Positions 7,650 through 16,401 of a stretch of DNA of 64,000 nucleotides are shown here, piece by piece. The DNA lies in NCBI RefSeq assembly GCF_029953285.1, contig NZ_JASAOI010000047.1:89271-153270 (forward strand), given 5' to 3'. This DNA is from Yinghuangia seranimata (GTDB taxonomy: Bacteria > Actinomycetota > Actinomycetes > Streptomycetales > Streptomycetaceae). Both the position numbers and the translations under genes were made by a program. Each line of letters opens with the position of its first letter. The first letter of the stretch is position 1. The notes under the pieces were generated by a model. It did not search any database. It saw only the letters and a list, made by a program, of their open reading frames with translations, and was not told where the DNA came from.

Positions 7650-8867
7650 TCAGGCCGTGAAGACCAGGGCAGCGTTGTGGCCGCCGAAGCCGAAGGCGTT
7701 GGTCAGGGCGGCGGTGTAGGCGGACCTGCGCGGGGTGCCGGTGATCACGTCGAGCTTCACCTCGGGGGCCTGGTTGTCCAGGTTCAGCGTGGCGGGGGCC
7801 GTGCCCTCGTGGAGGGACAGGATCGTCGCGACCGCGCCCAACGCGCCTGCCGCGCCGCACAGGTGGCCGGTCATCGACTTGATCGCGGTCACCGCCGGGT
7901 GGGTGCCGATCGCCGTCGTGACCGACTCCGCCTCGGCGAGGTCGCCGCGCGGGGTGGACGTCGCATGGGCGTGCACCAGGTCGATGTCCTGCGGTGTGAG
8001 CCCGGCCGAGGCGAGCGCGCGGTTGATGGCACGGGCCTGGCCCTCCGGCGCGCCGGCCGTGATGTGGTACGCGTCGGAGGTGACGCCGGCGCCGGCCAGC
8101 GAGGCGTACCGGCGGGCCCCGCGCGCCTTCGCGAAGCCGGCCCGTTCCAGCACCACCACGGCCGCGCCCTCGGCCATCACGAAGCCGTTGCGCTCGACGT
8201 CGAACGGCCGCGAGGCGCGCGCGGGTTCGTCGTTACGCGTGGACAGCGCCTGCGCCTGCGCGAAGCCGGCCAGCGGCAGCGGCGCCAGGCATGCCTCCGC
8301 GCCGCCCGCGACCACGACGTCGGCGCGGCCGAGCCGGATCAGGTCGAGACCGTAGGCGATGGCCTCCGCGCCCGACGCGCACGCGCTGACGGGCGTGTGC
8401 GCACCGGCCCGCGCGCCGAGCTCCATCGACACGTACGCGGCCGGGCCGTTCGCCATCACCATCGGCATCGTGTGCGGCGAGACCCGCCGCGGACCCGAGC
8501 GCTCCAGCACGTCGTCCTGCCCGAGCAGGGTCAGCGCGCCCCCGGTGCCGGTGCCGATGACCACGGCCAGCCGCTCCGGGTCGACGTCGGGCGCGCCCGC
8601 GTCGGCCCACGCCTCGCGCGCGGCGATCAGCGCGACCTGCTCGCAGCGGTCCAGGCGGCGTGCCGCGACCCGGTCCAGCACGTCGGTGGGTTCGACGGCG
8701 AGCGGCCCGCCGATGCGGACCGGCAGACCCGCCGCCCAGTCCGCGTCGAGTGCCCTGACGCCGCTGCGGCCGGCCAGCAGCCCGGCCCATGTGGTGGCGA
8801 CGTCGCCGCCCAACGGCGTCGTAGCGCCGAGTCCGGTGACGGTCGCGAAGTCGGTGCCGACAGACAT
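7650..8867 (-). CDS. Stand-alone beta-ketoacyl-ACP synthase (KAS II/FabF-like)
   Basis: This 405-residue enzyme has the thiolase-fold Cys-His-His active site: Cys163 in SACASGAEA, His301 in HAHATSTPRGD, Lys330 and His335 in IKSMTGHLCGAAG. It should condense malonyl-ACP with an acyl-ACP. The fold and length match FabF rather than a modular PKS domain. No ACP, FabD, FabH or chain-length factor lies nearby, so it is probably a second, specialised ketosynthase rather than the housekeeping FabF, which is normally in a fabD-fabH-acpP-fabF cluster. The ATG at 8867 has a good ribosome-binding site (AGAGGGGG). It ends at the shared terminator with mshC. Confidence 0.92.
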   Translation of the reverse strand: MSVGTDFATVTGLGATTPLGGDVATTWAGLLAGRSGVRALDADWAAGLPVRIGGPLAVEPTDVLDRVAARRLDRCEQVALIAAREAWADAGAPDVDPERLAVVIGTGTGGALTLLGQDDVLERSGPRRVSPHTMPMVMANGPAAYVSMELGARAGAHTPVSACASGAEAIAYGLDLIRLGRADVVVAGGAEACLAPLPLAGFAQAQALSTRNDEPARASRPFDVERNGFVMAEGAAVVVLERAGFAKARGARRYASLAGAGVTSDAYHITAGAPEGQARAINRALASAGLTPQDIDLVHAHATSTPRGDLAEAESVTTAIGTHPAVTAIKSMTGHLCGAAGALGAVATILSLHEGTAPATLNLDNQAPEVKLDVITGTPRRSAYTAALTNAFGFGGHNAALVFTA

Positions 8868-9091
8868 GAGTTCAGCCCCCTCTTGTGGCGAAGTGACAAC
8901 CCCCCGGCTGGCGGTGCCGGCCGGGAAGATCGACTTGCCTGCGACTCTGTCAGGGGAAATACGTATGACCCGATGTCGTGATCAACCGAGTCCGCACAGA
9001 CGGCTTTGTAGGTTTCACGTGTTTCCCAGCGACGGGCCGGCGAAATAGCCTGCCGAAAACCGGGGACCGGAACACACCCGGAACACGCACG

Positions 9092-9160
9092 GAACGGACA
9101 CGGAAGACGTCCGCGAACGGACCCGGAAGGCGCCTGGGAACGGACGCGGAAGACGCCCGG
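9092..9160. repeat. Three tandem 23-bp repeats
   Basis: Three adjacent 23-bp units begin gaacggac: 9092-9114, 9115-9137 and 9138-9160. The pattern is gaacggacNcggaagRcg followed by a less conserved end. Weaker copies of ggaacac flank the left side. The function is unknown. Confidence 0.8.
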
Positions 9161-9168
9161 AAAACGAC

Positions 9169-9200
9169 CGCGCCGCCCGGGCGGAAACCCGGGCGGCGCG
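9169..9200. terminator. Hairpin terminator of the DUF6643-like gene
   Basis: Arms cgcgccgcccggg (9169-9181) and cccgggcggcgcg (9188-9200) form a perfect 13-bp stem with a 6-nt loop, about 45 bp after the minus-strand gene ends. Confidence 0.85.
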
Positions 9201-9243
9201 GAGGGAATTCGGTGGCGCGGCGAGTGCCGCCGCGCGCGTTGGA

Positions 9244-9837
9244 TCAGTAGCGGTCCTGGAACCCGCCCTGGTCCGGACGGCCCGCCACACGCGGCGGCGG
9301 AACCTGCTGCACGTACTGCTGAGGGGCGCCCGGCGCCGGCCGGTAGCCCTGCGGCGCGCCCGGGGCGGGCCGGTAGCCCTGCGGCAGCGGCTGGCCGCCG
9401 GAGAACGCCTGCACGGGCGCCTGCGGCTGCGGGGCCGCGTACCCGCCGGACTGCGTGGGGATCTGCGAGAACGGCAGCGGCGCGGGCCCGGCCGGAGCCG
9501 CCGCGGCGTACCCCGGCGCGCTGTAGCCGGTGCTGCCGTACGACGAACTGCCGTACTGGGCACCGCTGTAGCTGCTCGACGAGGCGCCGAACGACGACGA
9601 CGAATACGACGAACCGCCGTACGAGGACGACGAGTACGACGAGGGGAGCGCGGGCAGCGCCGGCAGGGCCGGGCGGTCGCCGAAGCGCGAGTAGTGTCCG
9701 AGCCCCGAGAAGTCCGGCGCGGGCACATGCATGGGCCCGATCTCCGGGCGGCCTCGCTCGGCCACCAGACGGTCGTAGATCGGGGTCTCCGAATACGGCG
9801 AATAGATGCCGCCGTCAAAGGCACGAGCCGAGGTCAT
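9244..9837 (-). CDS. Low-complexity protein resembling DUF6643 family
   Basis: This 197-residue protein starts with a conserved-looking N-terminus (SETPIYDRLVAERGRPEIGP then VPAPDFSGLGHYSRF) followed by an ALPALPALP stretch, a serine/tyrosine/glycine-rich middle (about 66-115) and a proline/glutamine tail with the duplicated unit QGYRPAPGAP. This layout matches the Streptomyces DUF6643 family, a small protein of unknown function. The low-complexity region has the composition of disordered, phase-separating or cell-surface-adherent segments, but no signal peptide or membrane helix is present. The ATG at 9837 is preceded by a 299-bp divergent spacer. Confidence 0.7.
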   Translation of the reverse strand: MTSARAFDGGIYSPYSETPIYDRLVAERGRPEIGPMHVPAPDFSGLGHYSRFGDRPALPALPALPSSYSSSSYGGSSYSSSSFGASSSSYSGAQYGSSSYGSTGYSAPGYAAAAPAGPAPLPFSQIPTQSGGYAAPQPQAPVQAFSGGQPLPQGYRPAPGAPQGYRPAPGAPQQYVQQVPPPRVAGRPDQGGFQDRY

Positions 9838-10085
9838 GGCCGATAAGGTACGCGATCCGCGCCGGTTGCGAACCCCCTTCGGCCTGTCGAATTTCCGGGG
9901 TACGCGTTGGTTTTACGCCAAGGACCCGGAGCACCGCCCTAGCACGCAACCTCCGCGTAACTTCGGGCGGTCGGCTTCGGCCGATTCGCTCCCATTGAGC
10001 CGTCGGCGTGCGGATGTGCGCCGAACTGTGGCCATAATCGCCGACACGGAGCATGATGGCCGTCGGCAACCCGACAAGGGCGTCC

Positions 10086-10097
10086 GTTACTTGTAAC
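10086..10097. promoter_or_regulatory. Palindrome GTTAC-TT-GTAAC upstream of ARH-like gene
   Basis: A 12-bp inverted repeat gttacttgtaac lies 40 bp before the GTG start of the ADP-ribosylglycohydrolase-like gene, in a 299-bp divergent spacer (9838-10136) that otherwise shows no gene. It may be an operator; the binding protein is unknown. Confidence 0.4.
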
Positions 10098-10136
10098 GCA
10101 TCGCCCGCCCGACGGGGGAGGGACGGGGAGAACCAC

Positions 10137-11171
10137 GTGCGACCCGAACGAACCGGCCAGTCCGCGGCCGACGAAGGAGAGCCCGCCGGCGACGAGGCGA
10201 TCGACGCCGGCCTGCCGCCGGTCGGCCCGCCCGACCCGCCGCCGCCCGACGACGTACTCCTCGACCGGATCCAGGGCGGCTGGCTCGGCCGCTGCGCGGG
10301 CGCGCACATGCTCGCGCACCCCGGCGAGATGCTCGAACGCTGCGACGCCGTCGACCGCGCGGTGCTGACCCTCCGACTGCTGGAGACCTACGGACCGGGC
10401 TTCACCCACGAGCAGATGGCGTCCCTGTGGCTGCTCACGCTGCCGTTCCTCCGACCGGGCGGCGCGGAGCGGGCGGCCTACCGCATGCTCGTGAACGGCG
10501 CCCAGACGCCGGGCACCACCCGCCCGGGGAGCATCCCGACACCCGAGGCCCACCAGGAAGGCGACGGCGCGCTCCCGCGGGCCGACCTCTACGGCTACAT
10601 CGCCCCCGGCGACCCCCGCCGCGCCGCGCGGCTGGCCCGCAAGGACGCGCAACTCTCCCACGCCGCCAGCGGCCTCTACGGCGCGATGTGGGTCGCCGCG
10701 CTGACCTCCGCGGCGTTCACCGCCCACGACGCGACGGAGGCCGTGGCGATCTCCCTGCGCCACATCCCTTCCAAGTCCCGGCTGTTCGAGGCCCTGTGCG
10801 AGGTCCTCGTCGCCCACGCCCGCGGCCGCGCCTGGCAGGACGTCATAGACGAAATCCACGCCACTCACGGCCACCACGGCCCCCACCACACCGTCGGCAA
10901 CGCCTGCCTGATCGCCGCCGGCCTCCTGTGGGGCGAGGGCGACTGGACCGCGACCCTGACCCTCACCGTCCAAGGCGGCTGGGACACCCCGGTAGACGCC
11001 GCCACCGCCGGCTCGGTGGCCGGCGTCCTCGCCGGCACCCAAGGCATCCCCGCCGAATGGCGCCAAGCCGCCACCGACCGAGTCCGCACCGCCGTCCCCG
11101 ACGCCGGCGACTGCCGCATCGCCGACCTCGCAGGCCGCACCTACGCCGTCGCCAGACTGGCCCTCGCCTGA
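10137..11171 (+). CDS. ADP-ribosylglycohydrolase (ARH/DraG) family protein, divergent active site
   Basis: This 344-residue protein has the ARH/DraG fold: QGGWLGRCAGAHM near residues 46-58, LYGYIAPGDPRRAARLARKD with SHAASGLYGAMWVAA, and the C-terminal GWDTPVDAATAGSVAGV. Family members hydrolyse ADP-ribose bonds using two Mg2+ ions. Here the usual acidic motif at the first site (DDTxxT-type) reads CDAVDRAVL, and the C-terminal GWDTDxNGAT-type motif has lost its second Asp and Asn/Gly (GWDTPVDAAT), so catalysis may be lost or altered. The GTG at 10137 follows a strong GGGGAG site at a good distance. The first 40 residues are acidic and proline-rich. Confidence 0.75.
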   Translation: MRPERTGQSAADEGEPAGDEAIDAGLPPVGPPDPPPPDDVLLDRIQGGWLGRCAGAHMLAHPGEMLERCDAVDRAVLTLRLLETYGPGFTHEQMASLWLLTLPFLRPGGAERAAYRMLVNGAQTPGTTRPGSIPTPEAHQEGDGALPRADLYGYIAPGDPRRAARLARKDAQLSHAASGLYGAMWVAALTSAAFTAHDATEAVAISLRHIPSKSRLFEALCEVLVAHARGRAWQDVIDEIHATHGHHGPHHTVGNACLIAAGLLWGEGDWTATLTLTVQGGWDTPVDAATAGSVAGVLAGTQGIPAEWRQAATDRVRTAVPDAGDCRIADLAGRTYAVARLALA

Positions 11172-11269
11172 CCGGGGCCCTACGCGCCCCGACGGATGCC
11201 GTACCCGACGAACACCGGTCTCCGAGTGGCGGCTGCTGGACGAGTGAGGGCGGTCCGGCCGGTGTGGAG

Positions 11270-11313
11270 CGAGGCGGCCGCGCACAGCGTCGGAGCCGTG
11301 CGCGGCCGCCTCG
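11270..11313. terminator. Strong bidirectional hairpin terminator
   Basis: Arms 11270-11285 and 11298-11313 (cgaggcggccgcgcac and its complement) form a perfect 16-bp stem with a 12-nt loop between the convergent ARH-like gene and the aminotransferase. Confidence 0.88.
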
Positions 11314-11319
11314 TCGGTA

Positions 11320-12507
11320 CTACTTCGGCAACTGGTCGGCGTGCGCCTGGATGCGGATCGCCGCGTCGGCCACCTTCAGGATCGTGGCCTCGTCCATGTG
11401 GGACCACAGTGGGACCGTCAGGACCAGTTCGGCCATCTCGTCCGTCACCGGAAGCTCGCGCTTCTCCGGAAGGTCGGCGTAGGCCTTCTGCCGGTGGACC
11501 GCCGGGTGGAAGTAGCGGCGGGAGTCGATGCCTTCGGCCTTCAGGGCGTCGGCGAGGGCCACCGCTCCGCAGCCGAAGGCCTCGGCGTCCAGGATCAGCG
11601 TCAGGTCCTTCCACGTCGAGGTGTCCTCCGGCGCCAGCGCCGGGAGGCGCAGACCCGGGAGGCCCTGCACGCGGGACGCGAACGCCCCGACCAGCGCGGT
11701 GCGGTGGGCGATGCGTTCCGGCAGCGAACGGAGCGACACCAGGGCCAGGGCCGCGTGGAGTTCGGACATGCGGGCGTTGAGGCCCGGGAAGACGCAGTCG
11801 TAGTCGCCCGGGTTGCCGTAGCCGCGCCCGAGGCGGACCGCCTCGGCGAGCGCCTCGTCGTGCGTGGCCACCAGGCCGCCCTCGGCCGCGACCACGACCT
11901 TGGTCGGGCTCAGGCTGAAGACCTCCGCCGAGCCGAACCCGCCGATCGGCCGGCCGGCGCGGCGGCTGCCGAGGCCGTGCGCCGCGTCGTACAGCAGCGG
12001 TACGCCGGCCTCGTCGGCGATCTTCTGCAGCTCCTCGACGCGGCACGGCGTGCCGTACACGTGCGTCGCCATCAGCGCCCCGACCCCCGGTGCCAGCGCC
12101 GCCTCGGCGTCCGCGGGGTCGAGGGTGAGCGTGTCCCGCTCGATCTCGGCGAACACCGGTGTGCCGCCCGCCCAGTGCGCCGCGTGCGCGGTCGCGGAGA
12201 ACGTGAAGCTCGGCATCACGACGCGCGTGCCCGCGACCCCGAAGGCCTGGAGCGCCAGCATCAGTCCGCTGGTGCAGTTCGCCACCGCCACGACGTGCGG
12301 CACGTCGAGGAACTCAGCTGCGGCCTCCTCGAGTTCGCGCACCGTCGTGCCGTTGGTCAGCTGGCCGCTGTCCAGCACGGCGTCGAAGCGCCGCGTCAGC
12401 TCCTCCCGGTCCGGCACCTCGACGCGCGTCAGCGGCAGCCCCTCCGGGAACGCCGCCGTACCCCCCAGGGCCGCCGGAAGCCCGGCCTCGCCCGTTGTCA
12501 CCGCCAT
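11320..12507 (-). CDS. DegT/DnrJ/EryC1/StrS family PLP sugar aminotransferase
   Basis: This 395-residue enzyme is a PLP-dependent aminotransferase that normally transfers an amino group to a keto-sugar nucleotide. The PLP-binding Asp174 is in LLYDAAHGLG and the Schiff-base Lys203 in FSLSPTKVVVAAEGG. A typical C-terminal block (SRRYFHPAVHRQKAY) is present. It is the last gene of the six-gene minus-strand polysaccharide operon, and its start overlaps the end of the membrane-protein gene by 10 bp, with a strong GGAGGGGGG site inside that gene. The keto-sugar supplier (a 4,6-dehydratase) is not in the window. Confidence 0.92.
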   Translation of the reverse strand: MAVTTGEAGLPAALGGTAAFPEGLPLTRVEVPDREELTRRFDAVLDSGQLTNGTTVRELEEAAAEFLDVPHVVAVANCTSGLMLALQAFGVAGTRVVMPSFTFSATAHAAHWAGGTPVFAEIERDTLTLDPADAEAALAPGVGALMATHVYGTPCRVEELQKIADEAGVPLLYDAAHGLGSRRAGRPIGGFGSAEVFSLSPTKVVVAAEGGLVATHDEALAEAVRLGRGYGNPGDYDCVFPGLNARMSELHAALALVSLRSLPERIAHRTALVGAFASRVQGLPGLRLPALAPEDTSTWKDLTLILDAEAFGCGAVALADALKAEGIDSRRYFHPAVHRQKAYADLPEKRELPVTDEMAELVLTVPLWSHMDEATILKVADAAIRIQAHADQLPK

Positions 12508-13973
12508 TGCGGATCCCCCCTCCCTGCGGCCGGGATCCCCGTCCCGGCCGGACTCGAACCTGCCCCACCACTTGCCCCACCCACGGGCACGACACCCGCC
12601 GTGCCCCGCGGTTTGGCCGGAACCCGGCGGCGCCGTTTGGGCGTCGGCCCGTCCGGCGCCTCGGGTTTGGACACCGCGAGGAGGATCAGCACGAACGGGA
12701 ACACCTGCACCCGTTCCCGCGTCAGGATCCCGAAGTTCTTGATGTTCGCGAACGCCATCGCGAACACCAGCACATACGCCAGCGCGAAAGCCATGTACGG
12801 CCGTCGCACCAACAGCGTCGGCATCTTCTTCAGCCGCGCCATCGACGTCACCATGAGCGCCAGCAGGAACACGCCTTCGAACGACGCCAACAGCGCCTGC
12901 AGGTTGTGCGCTTCGAAGGGGAACGGGCGGAACAGCACGGTCATCAGCGACTGCGGCAGGTGCGCCGGGTCGATCGCGCTCGACTGCTCCGCCGTCTGCT
13001 GCGCCGAACCGCCCTGCGACGTCAGCGTCTGCGTGCGGTTGACCACCTCGGTCGCGGAACCCGCGCTCAGGTCGGCCGTCCCGAAGAACTTGCCGACCTG
13101 CTTGAGCGCGACCACCGCGCCCACCCCCAGCACGACCGCGCCGAACCCCGCGCGCAACGGCCCCAGCGCGGACACCTGTTGCGGGCGCGTGCGGAGCAGG
13201 TACCCCACGATCAGCCCGCACATGATCAGCACCGTCACGTGCGGCCGCACCATCGTCGTGCCCGTCATGCCGAGCAGCAGCAACAGGTACGCGCCGCGTC
13301 GCCGCACGAGCAGCAGCGCGCACCCGTACGCGCACATGCCGAGCGACAGCATCATCCATGGTTCTTTGCCGATGCCGGACGGCCAGAACAACAGCGACGG
13401 CAGGAAGAACACCAGCTTCCCGTAGCGCTTGCGGTCACCGTCCGGATAGGCGATGCAGAACGCCCGGTAGCACAGGAACAGGCCCCAGAACCCGAACCAC
13501 GAGTACACCAGGTACCCGGACAGGATCGACTGGCCCACGAACGCGTACACGATCCCCGTGATGATCATGATGAAGCCGGTGCCGATCACCTTCCGGTGGA
13601 TGTCCACCGTGAAGTCGCCGTCCCGGAAGTGCACCGCCAGGTCGCGGCCCACGAGGTCGTAGGTGGCCGCGTCCGCGTTGCCGCCGTACAGCACGAACGC
13701 CATCCAGTACCGCGCGAACGACGCCACCAGCTTGGCGACCAGCGCCCACACGACGAGCTTCTGCACCCAGACGTCGTCGTCCCGGGTCAGCCGCTCGAGG
13801 ATCGGGATGCTGAGGGTGAGCAGCAGCGGGAACACGATCAGCGCGCCCCACATGTCGTACGCGCGGTGCTCCATCGACCACGCGAACGCCGCCACGTAGA
13901 ACCCGACGACCCCGGTCGCGGCCACCCCCGCCCACGGCACGGAGGGGAGGCGCGGCAGCGCCGACCCGATCAA
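12498..13973 (-). CDS. Multi-spanning membrane protein, Wzy-like polymerase candidate
   Basis: This 491-residue integral membrane protein has about ten hydrophobic helices from residue 15 to 420, a large polar extracytoplasmic loop rich in Thr/Gln/Ser (about 300-335) and a basic, glycine-rich cytoplasmic tail. The topology and location between a GNAT gene and a sugar aminotransferase fit an exopolysaccharide polymerase (Wzy-type), but no diagnostic motif is visible. The start is a TTG overlapping the stop of the preceding gene (TTGA, 13970-13973), indicating translational coupling. It could also be a glycosyltransferase of the GT-C type. Confidence 0.6.
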   Translation of the reverse strand: MIGSALPRLPSVPWAGVAATGVVGFYVAAFAWSMEHRAYDMWGALIVFPLLLTLSIPILERLTRDDDVWVQKLVVWALVAKLVASFARYWMAFVLYGGNADAATYDLVGRDLAVHFRDGDFTVDIHRKVIGTGFIMIITGIVYAFVGQSILSGYLVYSWFGFWGLFLCYRAFCIAYPDGDRKRYGKLVFFLPSLLFWPSGIGKEPWMMLSLGMCAYGCALLLVRRRGAYLLLLLGMTGTTMVRPHVTVLIMCGLIVGYLLRTRPQQVSALGPLRAGFGAVVLGVGAVVALKQVGKFFGTADLSAGSATEVVNRTQTLTSQGGSAQQTAEQSSAIDPAHLPQSLMTVLFRPFPFEAHNLQALLASFEGVFLLALMVTSMARLKKMPTLLVRRPYMAFALAYVLVFAMAFANIKNFGILTRERVQVFPFVLILLAVSKPEAPDGPTPKRRRRVPAKPRGTAGVVPVGGASGGAGSSPAGTGIPAAGRGDPQWR

Positions 13974-15154
13974 AAGACCTCCAGGTCACCCAGGGCCAGA
14001 TGCCAGGAGTTCAGGGTGTACGGGTCCAGGTCGTACGGGAGCGGCCGCAGCGGTCGGGCGACGAGCAGCATGCCCGTGCGCGGCGGCACCGCGTAACCGG
14101 CGTAGCGGGCGGCGCGCGCCGCGTCCGAGCCGGGCGTCAGGTGGGTGGCCACGTGGTCGCAGCCGGACAGGCCGGCCGCCGACAGCAGCCGCCGCGCGGT
14201 GAGCCGGTCGCCGGGGCGGATCAGCAGCTGCGACAGCGTGAACTCGGCCAACGGGCCGCGCATCCGCGGCCGGCCGAACGCCACGCCGTCCAGCACGCCG
14301 CGCCGGTACGCCGCCACCACGCGGTAGTCGAGGCCGGGCGCCTCGCCGTACCGCCAGCGCAGGTACGCGTCCGTCGGCCGGGTCCGCAGCCGGTCCGGCC
14401 ACAGCGCCGCGTCCGCCGAGTCCGCGTCGCCGATCAGCTCGGCGAGGCCGTTCGTGGCCACCGGGTCGGCGAAGAACTGCCGCGCGGTCGGGAACCGGCA
14501 GCGGATCTCCGCGCCGTCCGCCCGTGAGGCCGCCGCGTCGGGCAACGGCGGCAGCAGGGAGGTGTCCCGCCCGCCCGCGTACGAGCTGCTCACCGCGCCG
14601 CGCCGCCCGAAACCGTCCGAACCCGCGTCCGAGCGCGGCTTGTCCGGCTCGCCGCCGCGCAGTTCGCGCAGCCCCTTCGCGAACGCGATCGGCCGGATCG
14701 GGTGCAGCGACACCGGCACCTTGCCGACCTCGCGCCAGCCCATCTTCAGATAGCCCGGCAGGCTGTTGGCGTTCGGCGTGTTGAACACCAGGTCCGTGTC
14801 GGCCGACAGCCGATCGAGGAGCTCCGACGTGAGCTTCTTGAACAGGCCGCGGCCCTGCGCCGCCGGGTGCGTCGCGGTGTCCACCGCCCGCACCGCCCGC
14901 ACGACCTCGCCCTGGTGCACGAACTCCCAGCGCAGGAACAGCCGTACGGCGACGATCCGGCCGTCCGCGTCCTCGGCGACCAGGCCCGGGCTCGCACCGA
15001 ACGGGTTGTCCCGGTGCTTCCAGTCGAAGAACGCCTGCGTGCGCTCGCCCGTCGGCCCGCCGGCCAGCGCGGCCTCGAGCAGCGCCAGCACCTGCGGATC
15101 GTCGTCCTTCGCCAACTCCCGAAGGTGGAAGCCGCCTTCGCCCGCGCTCGTCAT
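13970..15154 (-). CDS. GNAT family N-acetyltransferase in polysaccharide operon
   Basis: This 394-residue protein starts with a GNAT domain (about 10-150): HLRELAKDDDPQVLALLEAAL, FFDWKHRDNPFG and the acetyl-CoA loop HPAAQGRGLFKKLTSELLDR. A variable serine-rich stretch (about 185-215) is followed by a second, degenerate half (about 225-390, ending near the LNSWHLALGDLEVF terminus). It probably acylates an amino-sugar or a lipid-linked sugar. The ATGA overlap with the GT4 gene upstream and the TTGA overlap with the membrane gene downstream show tight coupling in the operon. Confidence 0.8.
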   Translation of the reverse strand: MTSAGEGGFHLRELAKDDDPQVLALLEAALAGGPTGERTQAFFDWKHRDNPFGASPGLVAEDADGRIVAVRLFLRWEFVHQGEVVRAVRAVDTATHPAAQGRGLFKKLTSELLDRLSADTDLVFNTPNANSLPGYLKMGWREVGKVPVSLHPIRPIAFAKGLRELRGGEPDKPRSDAGSDGFGRRGAVSSSYAGGRDTSLLPPLPDAAASRADGAEIRCRFPTARQFFADPVATNGLAELIGDADSADAALWPDRLRTRPTDAYLRWRYGEAPGLDYRVVAAYRRGVLDGVAFGRPRMRGPLAEFTLSQLLIRPGDRLTARRLLSAAGLSGCDHVATHLTPGSDAARAARYAGYAVPPRTGMLLVARPLRPLPYDLDPYTLNSWHLALGDLEVF

Positions 15155-16401
15155 CGCGCCAGTACCTCCCGGTACACGTCCTCGATCCGCGCCTGCGCCG
15201 CGGCGACGTCGAACGTCTCCGAACGCAGCTGCGCCGCCTTGCCCCACGCCCGGCGCCGCGCCGGGTCCGCCGCCGCCTCGGTCAGCGCCGCGGCCAACGC
15301 CGCGGGGTCGCCCGGCGGGACGACCCGACCCTCCACGCCGTCCGTCACGATCTCCGGCATGCCGCCGACGTCCGTGACCACCACCGGGAGTCCGCTGGCC
15401 ATCGCCTCCATGAGCGCGACCGGCAGCCCCTCCTGACGGGAGCCGAGCGCGAACACGTCGAACGCGGGCAGCAGTTCCGGTACGTCGCCGCGGGAGCCGG
15501 TGAACACCACCGAACCGGCCAGGTCCGGGCGCGACGCCCGCTCGCGCAGCGTCGCCTCCAACGGGCCCAGGCCGATCAGTACCAGTGTGGCGTGGGGTTC
15601 GGACGCGCGCAGCAGTGCGTGCGCCTCCAACAGGCCCGTGTGGTCCTTTTTCGGCGTGAAGTTCGCGACCACGCCGTACGTGAAGGCGTCCGGGTCCAGG
15701 TCGAGCAGCCTGCGCGCCCGCTCCCGGCCGCCGGCGCCCGGTACCGCGCCCCCGAGGTCGGGTCCGTGGTACACGACGCGCAGCGGCTCGACGCCGGCCC
15801 GGGTGCGCGGCAGCCGCGCCGGGTCGACGGTGCGCGCCACCGCCTGCGAGACGGCGATGACCGCGGCGTTGCGGCGGTACGTCCAGGCGTTCGCCAGCCG
15901 CGTGGGCGCGCGGTACCGGTGCCACAGGTTGTGCTCGGTGTGGACGAGCACGACCCCGCGCCGCACCAGCATGCGCGCGGCGACCGCGGGCACGGGCATG
16001 TGCGTGTGCACCAGGTCGTACCCGCGCGCCGCGACGAGCCGGCGCAGCCGCAACGGCCACGTCCGGTCCGCGTGTTCGGGCGCCGTGTCGAGTTCGGCGG
16101 CGTCACCCGCGGCCTGCCCGGCCCGGTCGCCGAGGCAGTGCACGGTCACCCCGGCGTCCCGCAGCGCGGGGACGAGGGCGTCCTTCCACGGCAGCACGTA
16201 GGCGACCTCGACCTCGTACCGCTCCCGGTCCACGTGCCGGGCGCAGTTGACGAGGAGTTGCTCGGCCCCGCCCCGCCCGAGGCCCTTGGTGAGCCACAGG
16301 ACGCGCACCTTCTCGGGCGGCACCGCGCCAGGCCCTGGAGCGGGGGAGAGGGAAGAGGACGGGTCGGGCCGCGTGGCCCCGGCGCCCTCCTCCGCCGTCA
16401 C
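15151..16401 (-). CDS. Glycosyltransferase family 4
   Basis: This 416-residue GT-B enzyme has the N-terminal acceptor domain beginning VRVLWLTKGLGRGGAEQLL (glycine-rich loop) after a proline-rich leader of about 30 residues, and a C-terminal donor domain with the E-x7-E signature REEGLPVALMEAMASG-like segment (RQEGLPVALMEAMASGLPVV). It should transfer a sugar from a nucleotide donor to a lipid-linked glycan at the inner membrane face. The GTG start at 16401 overlaps the Wzz/kinase-like stop (GTGA), and its stop overlaps the GNAT start (ATGA). Confidence 0.9.
   Translation of the reverse strand: MTAEEGAGATRPDPSSSLSPAPGPGAVPPEKVRVLWLTKGLGRGGAEQLLVNCARHVDRERYEVEVAYVLPWKDALVPALRDAGVTVHCLGDRAGQAAGDAAELDTAPEHADRTWPLRLRRLVAARGYDLVHTHMPVPAVAARMLVRRGVVLVHTEHNLWHRYRAPTRLANAWTYRRNAAVIAVSQAVARTVDPARLPRTRAGVEPLRVVYHGPDLGGAVPGAGGRERARRLLDLDPDAFTYGVVANFTPKKDHTGLLEAHALLRASEPHATLVLIGLGPLEATLRERASRPDLAGSVVFTGSRGDVPELLPAFDVFALGSRQEGLPVALMEAMASGLPVVVTDVGGMPEIVTDGVEGRVVPPGDPAALAAALTEAAADPARRRAWGKAAQLRSETFDVAAAQARIEDVYREVLAR

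Larger units (their letters stand above)
8868..9243. other. Intergenic region with tandem repeats
   Basis: This region has no gene. It contains the promoter region of the ketosynthase (including aatacgtatg at 8958-8967), three tandem 23-bp repeats (9092-9160) and a terminator hairpin (9169-9200) for the DUF6643-like gene. Confidence 0.7.

Noticed and set aside
7650..8867. A polyketide gene cluster
   Set aside because: Only one ketosynthase is present, of the FabF type, with no acyltransferase, ACP, reductase or thioesterase nearby.
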